Origin: Paenibacillus baekrokdamisoli | Lineage (GTDB): Bacteria; Bacillota; Bacilli; Paenibacillales; Paenibacillaceae | Length of the DNA stretch: 64,000 nucleotides | Direction: 5' to 3' | NCBI RefSeq assembly: GCF_003945345.1 | Contig: NZ_AP019308.1 | Location: forward strand, 5,756,501 to 5,820,500 | Part shown: in pieces, positions 34,888 through 43,637 of the stretch | Layout: every line of letters begins with the position of its first letter | How positions within the stretch are numbered: position 1 is the stretch's first letter | Program-made: the position numbers and the translations under genes | Notes under the pieces: generated by a model | The model's input: only the letters and a program-made list of their open reading frames with translations | The model's database searches: none | Told to the model about the DNA's origin: nothing

Positions 34888-35790
34888 TTACTTGGCGAAT
34901 ATTTTTTCCGCATCATCTAATGCCAATTTGTTGCCAAGCGCTGAGTAATCAAGCCATGGTTGTACCCCGATTGTGTAGATATGATTTTCCTTTACAGCCT
35001 TCAATCCTAGCCAAATCGGGTTTTTTTGTAATTGTTGGTACACTTTTTTAGCTCCATCTTCATCATTGACAACAACGAAGATTGCATCTGCATCAAAATC
35101 CGGAAGCACTTCTTGGGAAATCACTTCATAGGCTTTATTTATTTTCTCGACGCCATTTGCTGGTTTTAAGCCTAAATCATCAAATAGGATAGGACCTAAA
35201 GGACGTACCATGCCAAAAACACGTAACTCTTTTGCCGTAACACGGATCGCCATCGTCTTGCCATCGCCAATTTTTTTGTGCACAAGAGTTTTCACGCGTT
35301 CTGTCTGTGCTTCGTAATCATTGATAAACTGCTTCGCTTGCTGCTCACGGTTTACAAGCTTCCCTACCTGGTTTAAATGGTCGCGCCATGTCCCCTTGTC
35401 AAGGTCAAATACTTCAGTCTTCGCAATTTTTTCATATTTGGAAAGATCTTTCCCGGCATATTTCTCATCAGCGTATATGACATCAGGGTGTAAGGCCAGC
35501 AAAGCTTCCATGTCGGGATCTGTTGCCGCTCCGAGCTCTTTCGTGTTTTTCAAGCGATCCGCCACATGAGGCAAGAAAGCTTTACTATCACCTCCGACAA
35601 CGGACCCTACAGGGGTGATGCCAAGAGCAAGCAAATCATTAGTTAAATGTATAGAAAGCGAAGCAATTTTAGTCCCTTTGCTTACCGTTTCATCTTTGTT
35701 TGCTGCCCCGTTTTGCTGCGGTGCCGACTGACTGCAAGCAGATAAAATAAGTGTGCAAACAATGCTCATCAAAAATATAAGTTTCTTCAT
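34888..35790 (-). CDS. iron-siderophore-binding lipoprotein
   Basis: A 300-residue FecB/FhuD-type solute-binding lipoprotein. The start is the ATG with GAGGAG upstream, eight codons inside the longest frame. The signal sequence ends in the lipobox LILSAC with Cys19. The mature part has the TroA/BtuF-like fold motifs, for example HPDVIYADEKY and WLDYSALG near the C-terminus. It is the last gene of the permease-permease-lipoprotein operon, under the Fur-box promoter at 37906. It captures a ferric siderophore outside the membrane. No local ATPase. Confidence 0.9.
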   Translation of the reverse strand: MKKLIFLMSIVCTLILSACSQSAPQQNGAANKDETVSKGTKIASLSIHLTNDLLALGITPVGSVVGGDSKAFLPHVADRLKNTKELGAATDPDMEALLALHPDVIYADEKYAGKDLSKYEKIAKTEVFDLDKGTWRDHLNQVGKLVNREQQAKQFINDYEAQTERVKTLVHKKIGDGKTMAIRVTAKELRVFGMVRPLGPILFDDLGLKPANGVEKINKAYEVISQEVLPDFDADAIFVVVNDEDGAKKVYQQLQKNPIWLGLKAVKENHIYTIGVQPWLDYSALGNKLALDDAEKIFAK

Positions 35791-35818
35791 CGTCAATTTC
35801 TCCTCTATCATCATGCTG

Positions 35819-36835
35819 TTATTTTGTTCTTACAAGTAAATAAAGGAAGTAAGGCGCTCCGACTGCAGCCACCACCACGCCTGCTGGAATTGAGTTCGGT
35901 TGAAATATTGAACGGCCAATCGTATCAGCCACCACCAGTATAACGAGGCCAATAAGTCCGGCTACTGGAAGAAAATGCTGATGGATCGGCCCGACAAGGC
36001 GACGTGCAAGATGAGGAGCAGCCAAGCCAATAAAACCGATCCCTCCTGCCATGGACACGCTGGCGCTAGATAAAGCGACAGCGCACGCCAACAACAGATA
36101 ACGCTGTCGCCTTACAGGAGTCCCAAGACTGGTCGCTACCTCATCGCCAAGTGAAAAAGAATCCAATGTTTTGGATTGAAAATAGGCATAAGGGACAAAT
36201 ATGACAATCCACGGAAGCAGCGCATAGACATTTACCCAATCTCGCCCCCATACATTCCCGACCAGCCATCTTGCTGCAAATGTGTAGGTGTCCTCGTCAA
36301 GACGAAGCGATAAAAATAGCGTAATCGCACTGAAACCAGCCGCAACCGCAATTCCGACTAGCAGTAACCGAATAGGCAGTACTCCTTTATGACGGTCATA
36401 CGCTAATAAAACAATCAATAGAGCAGCCGCCACACCACCCGCGAAAGTAAACAACGGAATCAAAATGGAGGACATTCCCTCCAGCGTGTGGAAAAAGCTA
36501 ACAAAAACAATGAGACCAAAAGAAGCTCCTGCGTGAAGACCTAGAATTCCCGGATCAGCCAACGAATTACGGGTCACTCCCTGCAGAATAGCCCCAGATA
36601 CGCCTAATCCCATTCCTGCTAACATGGTAACCAAAATACGCGGAAGGCGGTAATCAAATAACACCATCGTATCGTCATAATTCCCATAACCAAATAAGGT
36701 TTGAAAAACGGTTAGAGGAGAAAGCCGAATCGTGCCTGTATTTAAACTGATCAAAAGGGTAATGACACAAATAAGTGACAAGAATATAATGACTGCCAAA
36801 ACTCTCGTTCCCCTGGAGGTCGCCTGCTTGTTCAT
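35819..36835 (-). CDS. FecCD-family siderophore ABC permease
   Basis: A 338-residue permease with about ten helices. FecCD signatures: GLGVSGAILQGVTRNSLADPG and GFIGLAAPHLARRLVG (the coupling region for the ATPase). The ATG overlaps the stop of the upstream permease gene (TAAATG), so translation is coupled. It forms a heterodimer with the product of 36836-37882. Confidence 0.93.
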   Translation of the reverse strand: MNKQATSRGTRVLAVIIFLSLICVITLLISLNTGTIRLSPLTVFQTLFGYGNYDDTMVLFDYRLPRILVTMLAGMGLGVSGAILQGVTRNSLADPGILGLHAGASFGLIVFVSFFHTLEGMSSILIPLFTFAGGVAAALLIVLLAYDRHKGVLPIRLLLVGIAVAAGFSAITLFLSLRLDEDTYTFAARWLVGNVWGRDWVNVYALLPWIVIFVPYAYFQSKTLDSFSLGDEVATSLGTPVRRQRYLLLACAVALSSASVSMAGGIGFIGLAAPHLARRLVGPIHQHFLPVAGLIGLVILVVADTIGRSIFQPNSIPAGVVVAAVGAPYFLYLLVRTK

Positions 36836-37882
36836 TTACAAATTCCTCCTTTCTCTACTGGCAAGGTAAAGAAAGAAAGGTACCCCGACAAGTGCCACCA
36901 TCGCACTGATAGCCAACTCTTTGGGTGGATTCACAGTTCGCGCCCCTAAATCAGCCAATACAAGCAGGATCGCCCCCAATAAAGCTGACATCGGAATAAT
37001 CAGTCGGTAATCTACCCCAACCAGCTTGCGCGAAATATGTGGAATCACGAGTCCAACAAACCCAATTGGTCCCGCAACTGAAACGGAAACCCCAGCTAGT
37101 ATGACCGCACAAACCATTCCTAAAATCCGAATCCGCTTTGTTTTCTCACCTAAACTGACCGCAATATCCTCACCAAGCGAAATGACCGAAATCGATCGGG
37201 CCAGTACGAACGTAAAAGCGATGGTGAGCAAAATAATGGGCACCAGCAGCTTTAAATGAAACCACTTTACTCCAGCCACGCCGCCAGCAAACCAAAAAGC
37301 CAAATCCTGACTCAAATCATAATAAATCGCGATCCCTGAGCTAAGTGAACTAAGTAGTGCCGCCACCACAGCGCCTGCAACCGTTAGCCGAATTGGTGTT
37401 AAACCGCCTGGTGTCATGGATCCAAGCAGCATGATAAATAATGTACTTAACACAGCCCCGATAAACGAAAGCAATATTAAAGCCAAATAAGGTAGGTTTG
37501 GAAAAAACGCAAAACTAAGCACCACCATAAAGCTGGCACCCGCATTAATCCCCAAAATCCCCGTATCAGCTAACGGATTGCGCGTTACTCCCTGCATCAA
37601 AGCACCTGCAACTGCAAAAGCCGCCCCTATCACTGCAGCACCGATTACACGCGGAAGCCGTAATTCATGAATAATTTGATCTGAAGTTAGCGCTGGATTA
37701 TAATTGAAAATCGCTGTCCAAACCATTCTCATAGTAATCTCTTTCGCTCCAAACGATACCGCCAAAAACATAGACAACAATAACCCAAGCACCGCCAAAA
37801 CAAATATAAAACTAAGTAACACAACGCTCGAATGAGCAGTAGAAGTTTTTCTGAAAAACTTATGTACCCATTTCGAATTCAT
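36836..37882 (-). CDS. FecCD-family siderophore ABC permease
   Basis: A 348-residue permease, first gene of the iron-uptake operon. Signatures: AVAGALMQGVTRNPLADTG and GFVGLVIPHISRKLVG. It has an extended N-terminus, with the first membrane helix at about 18-45. AAGGGA lies before the ATG. A candidate promoter and Fur box are immediately upstream. The operon encodes no ATP-binding subunit, so a FhuC- or YusV-like ATPase elsewhere must serve it. Confidence 0.93.
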   Translation of the reverse strand: MNSKWVHKFFRKTSTAHSSVVLLSFIFVLAVLGLLLSMFLAVSFGAKEITMRMVWTAIFNYNPALTSDQIIHELRLPRVIGAAVIGAAFAVAGALMQGVTRNPLADTGILGINAGASFMVVLSFAFFPNLPYLALILLSFIGAVLSTLFIMLLGSMTPGGLTPIRLTVAGAVVAALLSSLSSGIAIYYDLSQDLAFWFAGGVAGVKWFHLKLLVPIILLTIAFTFVLARSISVISLGEDIAVSLGEKTKRIRILGMVCAVILAGVSVSVAGPIGFVGLVIPHISRKLVGVDYRLIIPMSALLGAILLVLADLGARTVNPPKELAISAMVALVGVPFFLYLASRERRNL

Positions 37883-37905
37883 CCATGAATGTCCCTTCTA
37901 ACTAT

Positions 37906-37968
37906 TGAAAATGATTCTCAGTATCAACACCAACATTGGTATTATACCATTAAAGCGATTAAAAACAA
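37906..37968 (-). promoter_or_regulatory. promoter and Fur box of the iron-uptake operon
   Basis: On the minus strand TTGTTT (37963-37968) and TATAAT (37941-37946) are spaced by 16 bases. At 37906-37926 the minus strand reads TGATACTGAGAATCATTTTC, close to the Fur 7-1-7 consensus (TGATAATnATTATCA). It lies just after the -10, so Fur binding would block initiation. Confidence 0.75.
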
Positions 37969-38002
37969 GTTCGACACTTTTTTGTGTTCGACACTTTTTT
38001 GC
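37969..38002. repeat. 17-bp tandem duplication
   Basis: GTTCGACACTTTTTTGT is followed by GTTCGACACTTTTTTGC. It lies upstream of the iron-uptake promoter and before the divergent TetR gene; possible slippage product or paired binding site. Confidence 0.65.
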
Positions 38003-38106
38003 GCATAGCATAGACGTGATGAAGGGGATGGCTAAATCCATTGATTTGTACTAATTTTGTTGAATTGCTCTAAAACTTAAGCTAGACTACAAGTGAGGTG
38101 GAGTAG

Positions 38107-38709
38107 ATGAACGGCTACGAACGACGGAAACAGAAAAAAATCGAGAATATATACAGCGTCTCCTTTCAACTATTTTTCAAATTCGGATTTCAGAAGGTCA
38201 GTGTGAATGAGATCGCTCAGAAGGCGAATGTTTCACCTGCAACCATTTATAACTACTTTGGAACAAAAGAACAGCTCTATACCGATATGCTTATGAACTG
38301 GATGGACAAGCAGTTAGAGCAGTATGAGAACATTCTTGATTCAGAGCTTTCGTTTCCTGAGAAGACTAAAGAAATCATGCTGCTCGAGGCCAAAAATTTA
38401 AATATTCTATCGGATGAGTTTCCGAGATCCCCATCCTCTGAGTTGAGTGGATTGATGCAAATGATGGAAAAGTATAACGAGCAGAAGGTCATGCACTTTT
38501 TTAATAAGTTTGTCTCGCTTGGGAAGCAAGCGGGTTATATTCATAAAGATCAAACAGAAGAGATGACGATGTTTTACTTTACGATGTACAAGAATGAGCT
38601 GGGTCGGTATTGGGAAGCATCGGATCAAGAACGCGTAACTCGGAGCATGGATCAATTGATCGGATTGTTCTTCTATGGGTTAGTTGGACAGGTGCAGGAT
38701 CAGAAGTAG
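38107..38709 (+). CDS. TetR-family transcriptional regulator
   Basis: A 200-residue TetR/AcrR regulator. The N-terminal HTH covers about residues 20-55 (KVSVNEIAQKANVSPATIYN followed by YFGTKEQLY). The C-terminal ligand domain is unassigned. GAGGTGGAG precedes the ATG. It is divergent from the iron-uptake operon, with about 220 bases between; it may control that operon, itself or the following mobA, which starts 24 bases after its stop. Confidence 0.85.
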   Translation: MNGYERRKQKKIENIYSVSFQLFFKFGFQKVSVNEIAQKANVSPATIYNYFGTKEQLYTDMLMNWMDKQLEQYENILDSELSFPEKTKEIMLLEAKNLNILSDEFPRSPSSELSGLMQMMEKYNEQKVMHFFNKFVSLGKQAGYIHKDQTEEMTMFYFTMYKNELGRYWEASDQERVTRSMDQLIGLFFYGLVGQVQDQK

Positions 38710-38732
38710 GGTATGGGGAAGGAGCATTCGAA

Positions 38733-39356
38733 ATGTTGCAAGATCTACCGTCTATTCATGGTCTGATTCTTGCTGGTGGAAGAAGCTCACGTATGGGGAC
38801 GGACAAGGCGCTGCTCGCGGTCGTGGGGAAGCCCCTGCTTATGCATATTATTATGCAAATGAAATCTGTAGGTGTGAAGTCAGTAACCGTTGCGGTTAAT
38901 GATGCAGCTAGAGAAGAAGTCTATCGTAATGCGCTAACGGAGCATGGTGGCTACGAATCTGTACAATATGTGCATGATCAATTCATAGACTGTGGTCCAA
39001 TCGCGGGCTTGCATGCTGGGTTATCCATGATGCCTGAAGAAGGCTATGTCTTCGTCCTTGCCTGTGATATGCCGATGCTATCGGAATCGCTGCTAGATCG
39101 AATGGCAGCAGAATGCGCATTAATAGAAACAGAAGAGCATGTGGAAGTGATTCGTACGCCGCTGCAGCCCTTTCATGCCTTGTATCATACTTCTGCTGTA
39201 CCTAAGCTTCTTCTCCAGCTAGAGAGAGGGGAGTTCCGAATGATGCGCATGCTGGATCAGTTGAGCCATTTGCTTATCCAACCAACGCTAGCGGAGGAAG
39301 AAGCCTTTAGAAACTTGAACACACCGGAAGCTTACGAATCGTTCATTGGATTGTGA
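38733..39356 (+). CDS. mobA: molybdenum cofactor guanylyltransferase
   Basis: A 207-residue nucleotidyltransferase; the start is the ATG behind GGGGAAGGAG. The nucleotide-binding signature is GLILAGGRSSRMGTDKALL, followed by LACDMPML (the metal-binding Asp). It transfers GMP to molybdopterin. It is placed after a TetR gene and before a HemD-like gene. No molybdenum enzyme or other mob/moe genes are in view. A related nucleotidyltransferase function cannot be excluded. Confidence 0.85.
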   Translation: MLQDLPSIHGLILAGGRSSRMGTDKALLAVVGKPLLMHIIMQMKSVGVKSVTVAVNDAAREEVYRNALTEHGGYESVQYVHDQFIDCGPIAGLHAGLSMMPEEGYVFVLACDMPMLSESLLDRMAAECALIETEEHVEVIRTPLQPFHALYHTSAVPKLLLQLERGEFRMMRMLDQLSHLLIQPTLAEEEAFRNLNTPEAYESFIGL

Positions 39357-39385
39357 AGCATATCATCATCAACAGGAGGTTCATC

Positions 39386-40219
39386 ATGGCTCGTTTAGAA
39401 GGAAAAATCATTGCCATAACCGGACCGCGCAAAGCGGAGGAATTCAGCAAGATGGTTGGCAAATTCGGAGGTACAAGCCTCATACGCCCCGCTCAGGGAA
39501 CTGTCTTCCTGGATGATACACAGATCGAGGAGCAGCTCAAAGCGTTGATCGAGAATCCAGCGGATTGGATCATCCTTACAACAGGTGTAGGAACCGATGC
39601 CTTGCTGCAGATGGCGGAGAAGCTTGGGCTTGGCGAGCAGTTTCTAGCTGTACTCGGGCAAATTCGGATTGCGGCTAGAGGTTACAAGACAGTAAATGTA
39701 CTGCGCAAGCTTGGGCTTACGCCCGAGGTTCGGGATGATGACGGAACGTCAGCCGGTCTGCTTCGGATGATGGAGGCTTATGATCTTCGTGGGAGCTCGG
39801 TTGCGCTCCAGTTATATGGGGATCCAGCTCCACGTCTAGTTGCTGAATTAGTGAAGCGGGGCGCCCATTGCGAGGAGCTTTTGCCTTACCGGCATATAGC
39901 ACCAGAAGGTAATGTAGTGGAGGGGCTCGTCGATGAAATCTTGACAGGACAAGTGGATGCTGTTGCCCTCACAAGCACGGTGCAGGTACGCTATCTCATC
40001 GGCTGTGCGACCAAGCTTGGTAAGCTGAGGGAGCTGCGTGAAGCATTCGAAAGTAAGGTTCTTGCCGTCGCGGTTGGGAAAGTAACAGCGGAAGCCGTTC
40101 ACGAGGAAGGCATTCAGCGCGTGTTATTCCCGGAGGAGGAACGAATGGGCAGTATGATTGTGGCGATGAGTAAATACTTCAATCAAGACGAAGAAGACTT
40201 ATCAGATCTCATATCCTAG
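39386..40219 (+). CDS. hemD: uroporphyrinogen-III synthase-like protein
   Basis: A 277-residue HemD-family protein. The start is the ATG behind ACAGGAGG, 33 bases inside the longest frame. Two similar alpha/beta domains are visible: ITGPRKAEEFSKMVGKFGG at the N-terminus and VALTSTVQVRYLIGCATKLG in the second half. HemD cyclises hydroxymethylbilane in haem and sirohaem synthesis. Here it is not with other haem genes but beside mobA, an arrangement suggestive of nitrate or nitrite assimilation; that is inference. Confidence 0.8.
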   Translation: MARLEGKIIAITGPRKAEEFSKMVGKFGGTSLIRPAQGTVFLDDTQIEEQLKALIENPADWIILTTGVGTDALLQMAEKLGLGEQFLAVLGQIRIAARGYKTVNVLRKLGLTPEVRDDDGTSAGLLRMMEAYDLRGSSVALQLYGDPAPRLVAELVKRGAHCEELLPYRHIAPEGNVVEGLVDEILTGQVDAVALTSTVQVRYLIGCATKLGKLRELREAFESKVLAVAVGKVTAEAVHEEGIQRVLFPEEERMGSMIVAMSKYFNQDEEDLSDLIS

Positions 40220-40247
40220 CATGGCTATAAACAAGAGGAGGGTTGCT

Positions 40248-40931
40248 ATGAGTTCGAGCTATGCGAAGCAAATGGAAGCTTGGCTGCGCAGTCACCAGAA
40301 TTCCGAGACTGCAGGGCCGATGATAGCCTATATGCGTAATCAGTTCCCTTTTCTAGGGCTCAAAACCCCTCAACGTATGGCAGTCACGAAGCAGTTCGTG
40401 AAGGAGCATGGCATACCTTCAGGTGAAGATTTGGAGCAGGCTGTACGCGAGCTGTGGACCATGCCTGAGCGGGAATTCCATTACACCGCGATTCTGCTGC
40501 TGGAGAAACGGATGAAGGAAGCACTGCCCTCGCAGGTTAATTTGCTTGAATATATAATTACGACGCATTCCTGGTGGGACACAGTCGACCTCATCGCAAG
40601 CCATTTGGTAGGCGACTTGTTTACCCGTTATCCAGCGCTCATTCCTGTCTATACAAGTAAATGGATCTTGTCAGATGATCTTTGGCTGCGCCGGAGTGCG
40701 ATCCTATTCCAGCTTGGCTACAAAGGGAAAACAGATACAGAGCTGCTGTTCTCATTCATTGACCAATGTAAAGACGAGAATGATTTCTTCATCCGCAAGG
40801 CGATTGGCTGGGCGCTTCGAGAATATAGCAAGACAGATGCCGAAGCAGTGAGGCATTTCGTGGCTCAGACGGAATTATCGCCATTAAGCGTTCGTGAGGC
40901 GCTGAAGAGAGTCGGGAAAGAAAAAGATTGA
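40248..40931 (+). CDS. DNA alkylation repair protein, AlkD-like
   Basis: A 227-residue HEAT-like-repeat protein of the AlkC/AlkD class. The start is the ATG behind AAGAGGAGGG; the frame begins 27 bases earlier. Motifs: FPFLGLKTPQRMAVTKQFVK, WWDTVDLIASHLVG and DNDFFIRKAIGWALREYSK-type repeats in the C-terminal half. AlkD enzymes excise bulky or 3-/7-alkylated bases. It directly follows hemD and may share its transcript. Confidence 0.85.
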   Translation: MSSSYAKQMEAWLRSHQNSETAGPMIAYMRNQFPFLGLKTPQRMAVTKQFVKEHGIPSGEDLEQAVRELWTMPEREFHYTAILLLEKRMKEALPSQVNLLEYIITTHSWWDTVDLIASHLVGDLFTRYPALIPVYTSKWILSDDLWLRRSAILFQLGYKGKTDTELLFSFIDQCKDENDFFIRKAIGWALREYSKTDAEAVRHFVAQTELSPLSVREALKRVGKEKD

Positions 40932-40962
40932 ATAAGATGAGGCTAAGCAGGCAAATTTACAA

Positions 40963-40991
40963 TTGACGACGATAGAAAAGCATGGTATTCT
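40963..40991 (+). promoter_or_regulatory. promoter of the hydrolase gene
   Basis: TTGACG (40963-40968) and TATTCT (40986-40991) are separated by 17 bases, about 50 bases before the hydrolase start. Confidence 0.6.
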
Positions 40992-41042
40992 TAATTCCAA
41001 CAAAGTAGGTAGGAATTATGGGAAATAGGTGGTGCTCTCCTT

Positions 41043-41867
41043 ATGAATCATCCAATAACGATTAAGAGTGGTCAGCTAGAGCTGTCCGGTGTACTGCAAT
41101 ATCCCGTACGGGATCATAATGAACGCCAAGCGGCTAAGTATCCGCTTATTATTATATGCCATGGCTTTATTGGCAATCGAATGGGTACAGATCGATTATT
41201 CGTAGAAGCAGCCGAGCGTCTGACGCACAGCGGGTATCTTGTACTGCGCTTTGATTATGGAGGCTGCGGCGAGAGCACAGGCGATTATGGCAGCGGCGGG
41301 CTTGATGAGCTTATCGAGCAGACTCGCACAGTCATCGATTATGGATTTGGTCTTGATATCGTTGATTCGGAGCGAATTATTCTGGTCGGACACAGCTTAG
41401 GGGGAGCCGTAGCGGTTCTGACAGCTGCTCGCGATTCGCGTGTGAAGTCTCTCGTGCTTTGGTCTCCAGTTGCCCATCCTTTCATGGATATCCGTAACAT
41501 TATCGGAAACAAAGCGATTGAAGAGATCGATCGTACAGGCAAAAGTGAATACATGCATTATGAGTTTACGAAGCAGTTCACGGATTCGCTTGCACAGTAT
41601 CAGCCGCTCACAGAGCTTCGCGGTTATAACGGTGACGTACTGATCGTACATGGCACCGCGGATACGGTCATTCCGGTCGATTACTGCTTTCTTTATCAGA
41701 AGATGTTCTGGCTTCGTAAAGAAGGCAATTGTGATAAAGAGGTTATTTTGCAGGGCGACCACACCTTTTCCTCCAAATCCTCCAGAGAAGAGCTCTTCGA
41801 TGTTACCTTCCGTTGGATCGATGTCATCGGGAAACGTCGTTCGGACTGGAGCTTGTGGACGATTTAA
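41043..41867 (+). CDS. alpha/beta hydrolase, acylesterase-like
   Basis: A 274-residue serine hydrolase. The oxyanion region is ICHGFIGNRMG; the nucleophile elbow is VGHSLGGAV; the acidic residue is in VHGTADTVIP; and the catalytic His is likely in LQGDHTFS. Such proteins act on acyl esters, including cinnamoyl esters. It has its own promoter and a terminator after it. Substrate unknown. Confidence 0.85.
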   Translation: MNHPITIKSGQLELSGVLQYPVRDHNERQAAKYPLIIICHGFIGNRMGTDRLFVEAAERLTHSGYLVLRFDYGGCGESTGDYGSGGLDELIEQTRTVIDYGFGLDIVDSERIILVGHSLGGAVAVLTAARDSRVKSLVLWSPVAHPFMDIRNIIGNKAIEEIDRTGKSEYMHYEFTKQFTDSLAQYQPLTELRGYNGDVLIVHGTADTVIPVDYCFLYQKMFWLRKEGNCDKEVILQGDHTFSSKSSREELFDVTFRWIDVIGKRRSDWSLWTI

Positions 41868-41910
41868 CTAGAGCGAGTCTGCATACGGAGAATGATAGAA
41901 CAAAGCTGTT

Positions 41911-41957
41911 AATGAGTGTAAGGAGCCATGATTGCAATGGTTTCTTACGCTCATTTT
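41911..41957 (+). terminator. terminator after the hydrolase gene
   Basis: AATGAGTGTAAG pairs with CTTACGCTCATT (one G-T wobble) over a 21-base loop, followed by TTT. Confidence 0.65.
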
Positions 41958-42017
41958 GTTTGTGCGCTTTGGAGAGAGTAGATCCAGATGCTTACAGAGC
42001 GTCAGGGTGTGTAACTT

Positions 42018-42028
42018 TATGCTATAAT
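42018..42028 (+). promoter_or_regulatory. extended -10 promoter of the nagZ-like gene
   Basis: TTATGCTATAAT carries a TGn-TATAAT extended -10 element (TATAAT at 42023-42028), about 100 bases before the start. No good -35 is seen. Confidence 0.5.
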
Positions 42029-42128
42029 TCATCGTTGTTTATAGAGGTATGGAAAGGTAACAATATTGAAGGGTAGAACAGACAGCTAAGATGAGATAAA
42101 ACAAACGAGTGAACGGTGGTGTGCATAG

Positions 42129-43475
42129 ATGACTTTACGTAAAACTGGAATATCCATGCTGCTAGTTACTTGTCTACTGGCATCTGGATGCGCGAATAAT
42201 GGGGGCAAGGCCACGAATAATACTGGTCAACCACCTGATACAGAGCAGAATAGCTCAGGCACTGTGCAGACCGGTGACGGCACGGAGCAGACCACTCCAC
42301 CTGGAGGGAATAAGGGCAGCTCATCAGGAAATGGAAGTGGAGACGGCACAGCTGAGAAACCGCCAGTCACCCCGGTAAGCGATACGATTAAGAAGGAACT
42401 CGCAGCGATGACGCTTGATGAGAAGCTTGGGGAAATGCTTATTGCTGGTATCGAAGGCAATACGCCGAATGAGCAGACGAAGCGGATGATTGAGAAGCAG
42501 CATGTTGGCGGTATTATTTTTTATAAAGAGAATGTAACAGACCCGAAGGGTGTCGTTGCCTATGTGAATCAGCTGAAGACTTGGAATCAAGGCAATGCTG
42601 CACCTCTCTTCATCTCTGTGGATGAAGAGGGCGGACGCGTGAGCAGGCTTCCTGGTTTAGCCGCTTTGCCCAGTGGTCATGAGGTCGGGAAGGTGAACGA
42701 CCGTTCTTATGCTATGCAGATTGGCAGCTTTCTAGGTGAGGCGGGCAGCAGCATGGGCTTTAATATGGATTATGCTCCGGTACTGGATATTAACAGTAAT
42801 CCCAACAATCCCGTCATTGGTGACCGCGCGTACGGGGCGACAGCTAAGCTGGTGACGGCTATGGGAATCAATGTGATGAAGGGGATTGAATCGACAGGTG
42901 TCATTCCTGTAGTGAAGCATTTCCCGGGTCATGGTGATACAGCTGTAGATTCACATCTGGAGCTGCCGATCGTGAAGAAGAGCTTGAAGCAGCTTCAAGC
43001 CTTCGAGTGGCTGCCCTTCAAGGAAGCGATTAAAGAAGGCGCAGATGTGGTCATGATCGCCCATATTTTGTTTCCCAAGCTGGATCCTATTTATCCGGCC
43101 TCCCTATCCAGGACGGTCATAACCGATGAACTGCGCGGTACGCTTGGGTTCAAGGGGGTTATCATTACGGATGATTTGACGATGGGGGCGATTGCGAAAA
43201 ATTACGGAATGGACGAGGCCGCCGTTCGTACGATTAAGGCGGGCAGTGACATTTTGCTGGTGGCTCATGGTTACGATAACGTAGATAACATCTTGGCAGC
43301 CTTGAAGAAAAGCATCAAGAGTGGAGATATAACGGAGAAAAGAATCGATGAGAGTGTGGTGCGGATTTTGCAGCTCAAAGAGAAGTATCACCTTACTGAG
43401 GGAACGGCTGTGGAGACGCCGAATCTGACCAATCTCAATGCGGCTATACGCAAAGCGATTGCATCGCATAAGTAG
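42129..43475 (+). CDS. nagZ: beta-N-acetylhexosaminidase lipoprotein, GH3
   Basis: A 448-residue lipoprotein: signal peptide with lipobox cysteine at 21 (LLASGC), then a low-complexity Gly/Ser/Thr/Asn linker (22-85), then a GH3 N-acetylglucosaminidase domain. Family motifs: KHFPGHGDT (the His used as acid/base in NagZ) and IITDDLTMGAI (nucleophile Asp). It is a secreted, membrane-anchored muropeptide hexosaminidase of the type known in Gram-positive cell-wall recycling. It has its own promoter and a strong terminator. Confidence 0.92.
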   Translation: MTLRKTGISMLLVTCLLASGCANNGGKATNNTGQPPDTEQNSSGTVQTGDGTEQTTPPGGNKGSSSGNGSGDGTAEKPPVTPVSDTIKKELAAMTLDEKLGEMLIAGIEGNTPNEQTKRMIEKQHVGGIIFYKENVTDPKGVVAYVNQLKTWNQGNAAPLFISVDEEGGRVSRLPGLAALPSGHEVGKVNDRSYAMQIGSFLGEAGSSMGFNMDYAPVLDINSNPNNPVIGDRAYGATAKLVTAMGINVMKGIESTGVIPVVKHFPGHGDTAVDSHLELPIVKKSLKQLQAFEWLPFKEAIKEGADVVMIAHILFPKLDPIYPASLSRTVITDELRGTLGFKGVIITDDLTMGAIAKNYGMDEAAVRTIKAGSDILLVAHGYDNVDNILAALKKSIKSGDITEKRIDESVVRILQLKEKYHLTEGTAVETPNLTNLNAAIRKAIASHK

Positions 43476-43486
43476 TTGTTGACCAA

Positions 43487-43519
43487 AAGGGAGTGGCGCT
43501 TATGCGCTGCTCCTTTTTT
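43487..43519 (+). terminator. terminator after the nagZ-like gene
   Basis: AAGGGAGTGGCGC pairs with GCGCTGCTCCTT around TTAT, followed by six T residues. Confidence 0.85.
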
Positions 43520-43588
43520 GCCACCGTTTTATCGCTAATATTCGGAACGTTCCTTCGGCAATTAAGTGTTAGACGGACTAAAAAAATA

Positions 43589-43637
43589 AGCAAAGGTAGC
43601 CTTTGGACATGAAAAAAAGTCCTAGACTGCCTTTGCT
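43589..43637 (-). terminator. terminator of the EmrE-type exporter gene
   Basis: AGCAAAGGTAGC pairs with its near-complement (43626-43637) around a loop, directly after the exporter stop on the minus strand, with a run of T residues on the minus strand beyond it. Confidence 0.65.

Noticed and set aside
37926..38106. Toxin-antitoxin or small RNA in the gap before the TetR gene
   Set aside because: No open frame with a ribosome site and no stable isolated hairpin with terminator; the gap is explained by the iron-uptake promoter and a 17-bp duplication.
41813..42076. 87-residue plus-strand frame after the hydrolase
   Set aside because: It overlaps the end of the hydrolase gene, its middle is the terminator hairpin at 41911-41957, and it has no ribosome site.
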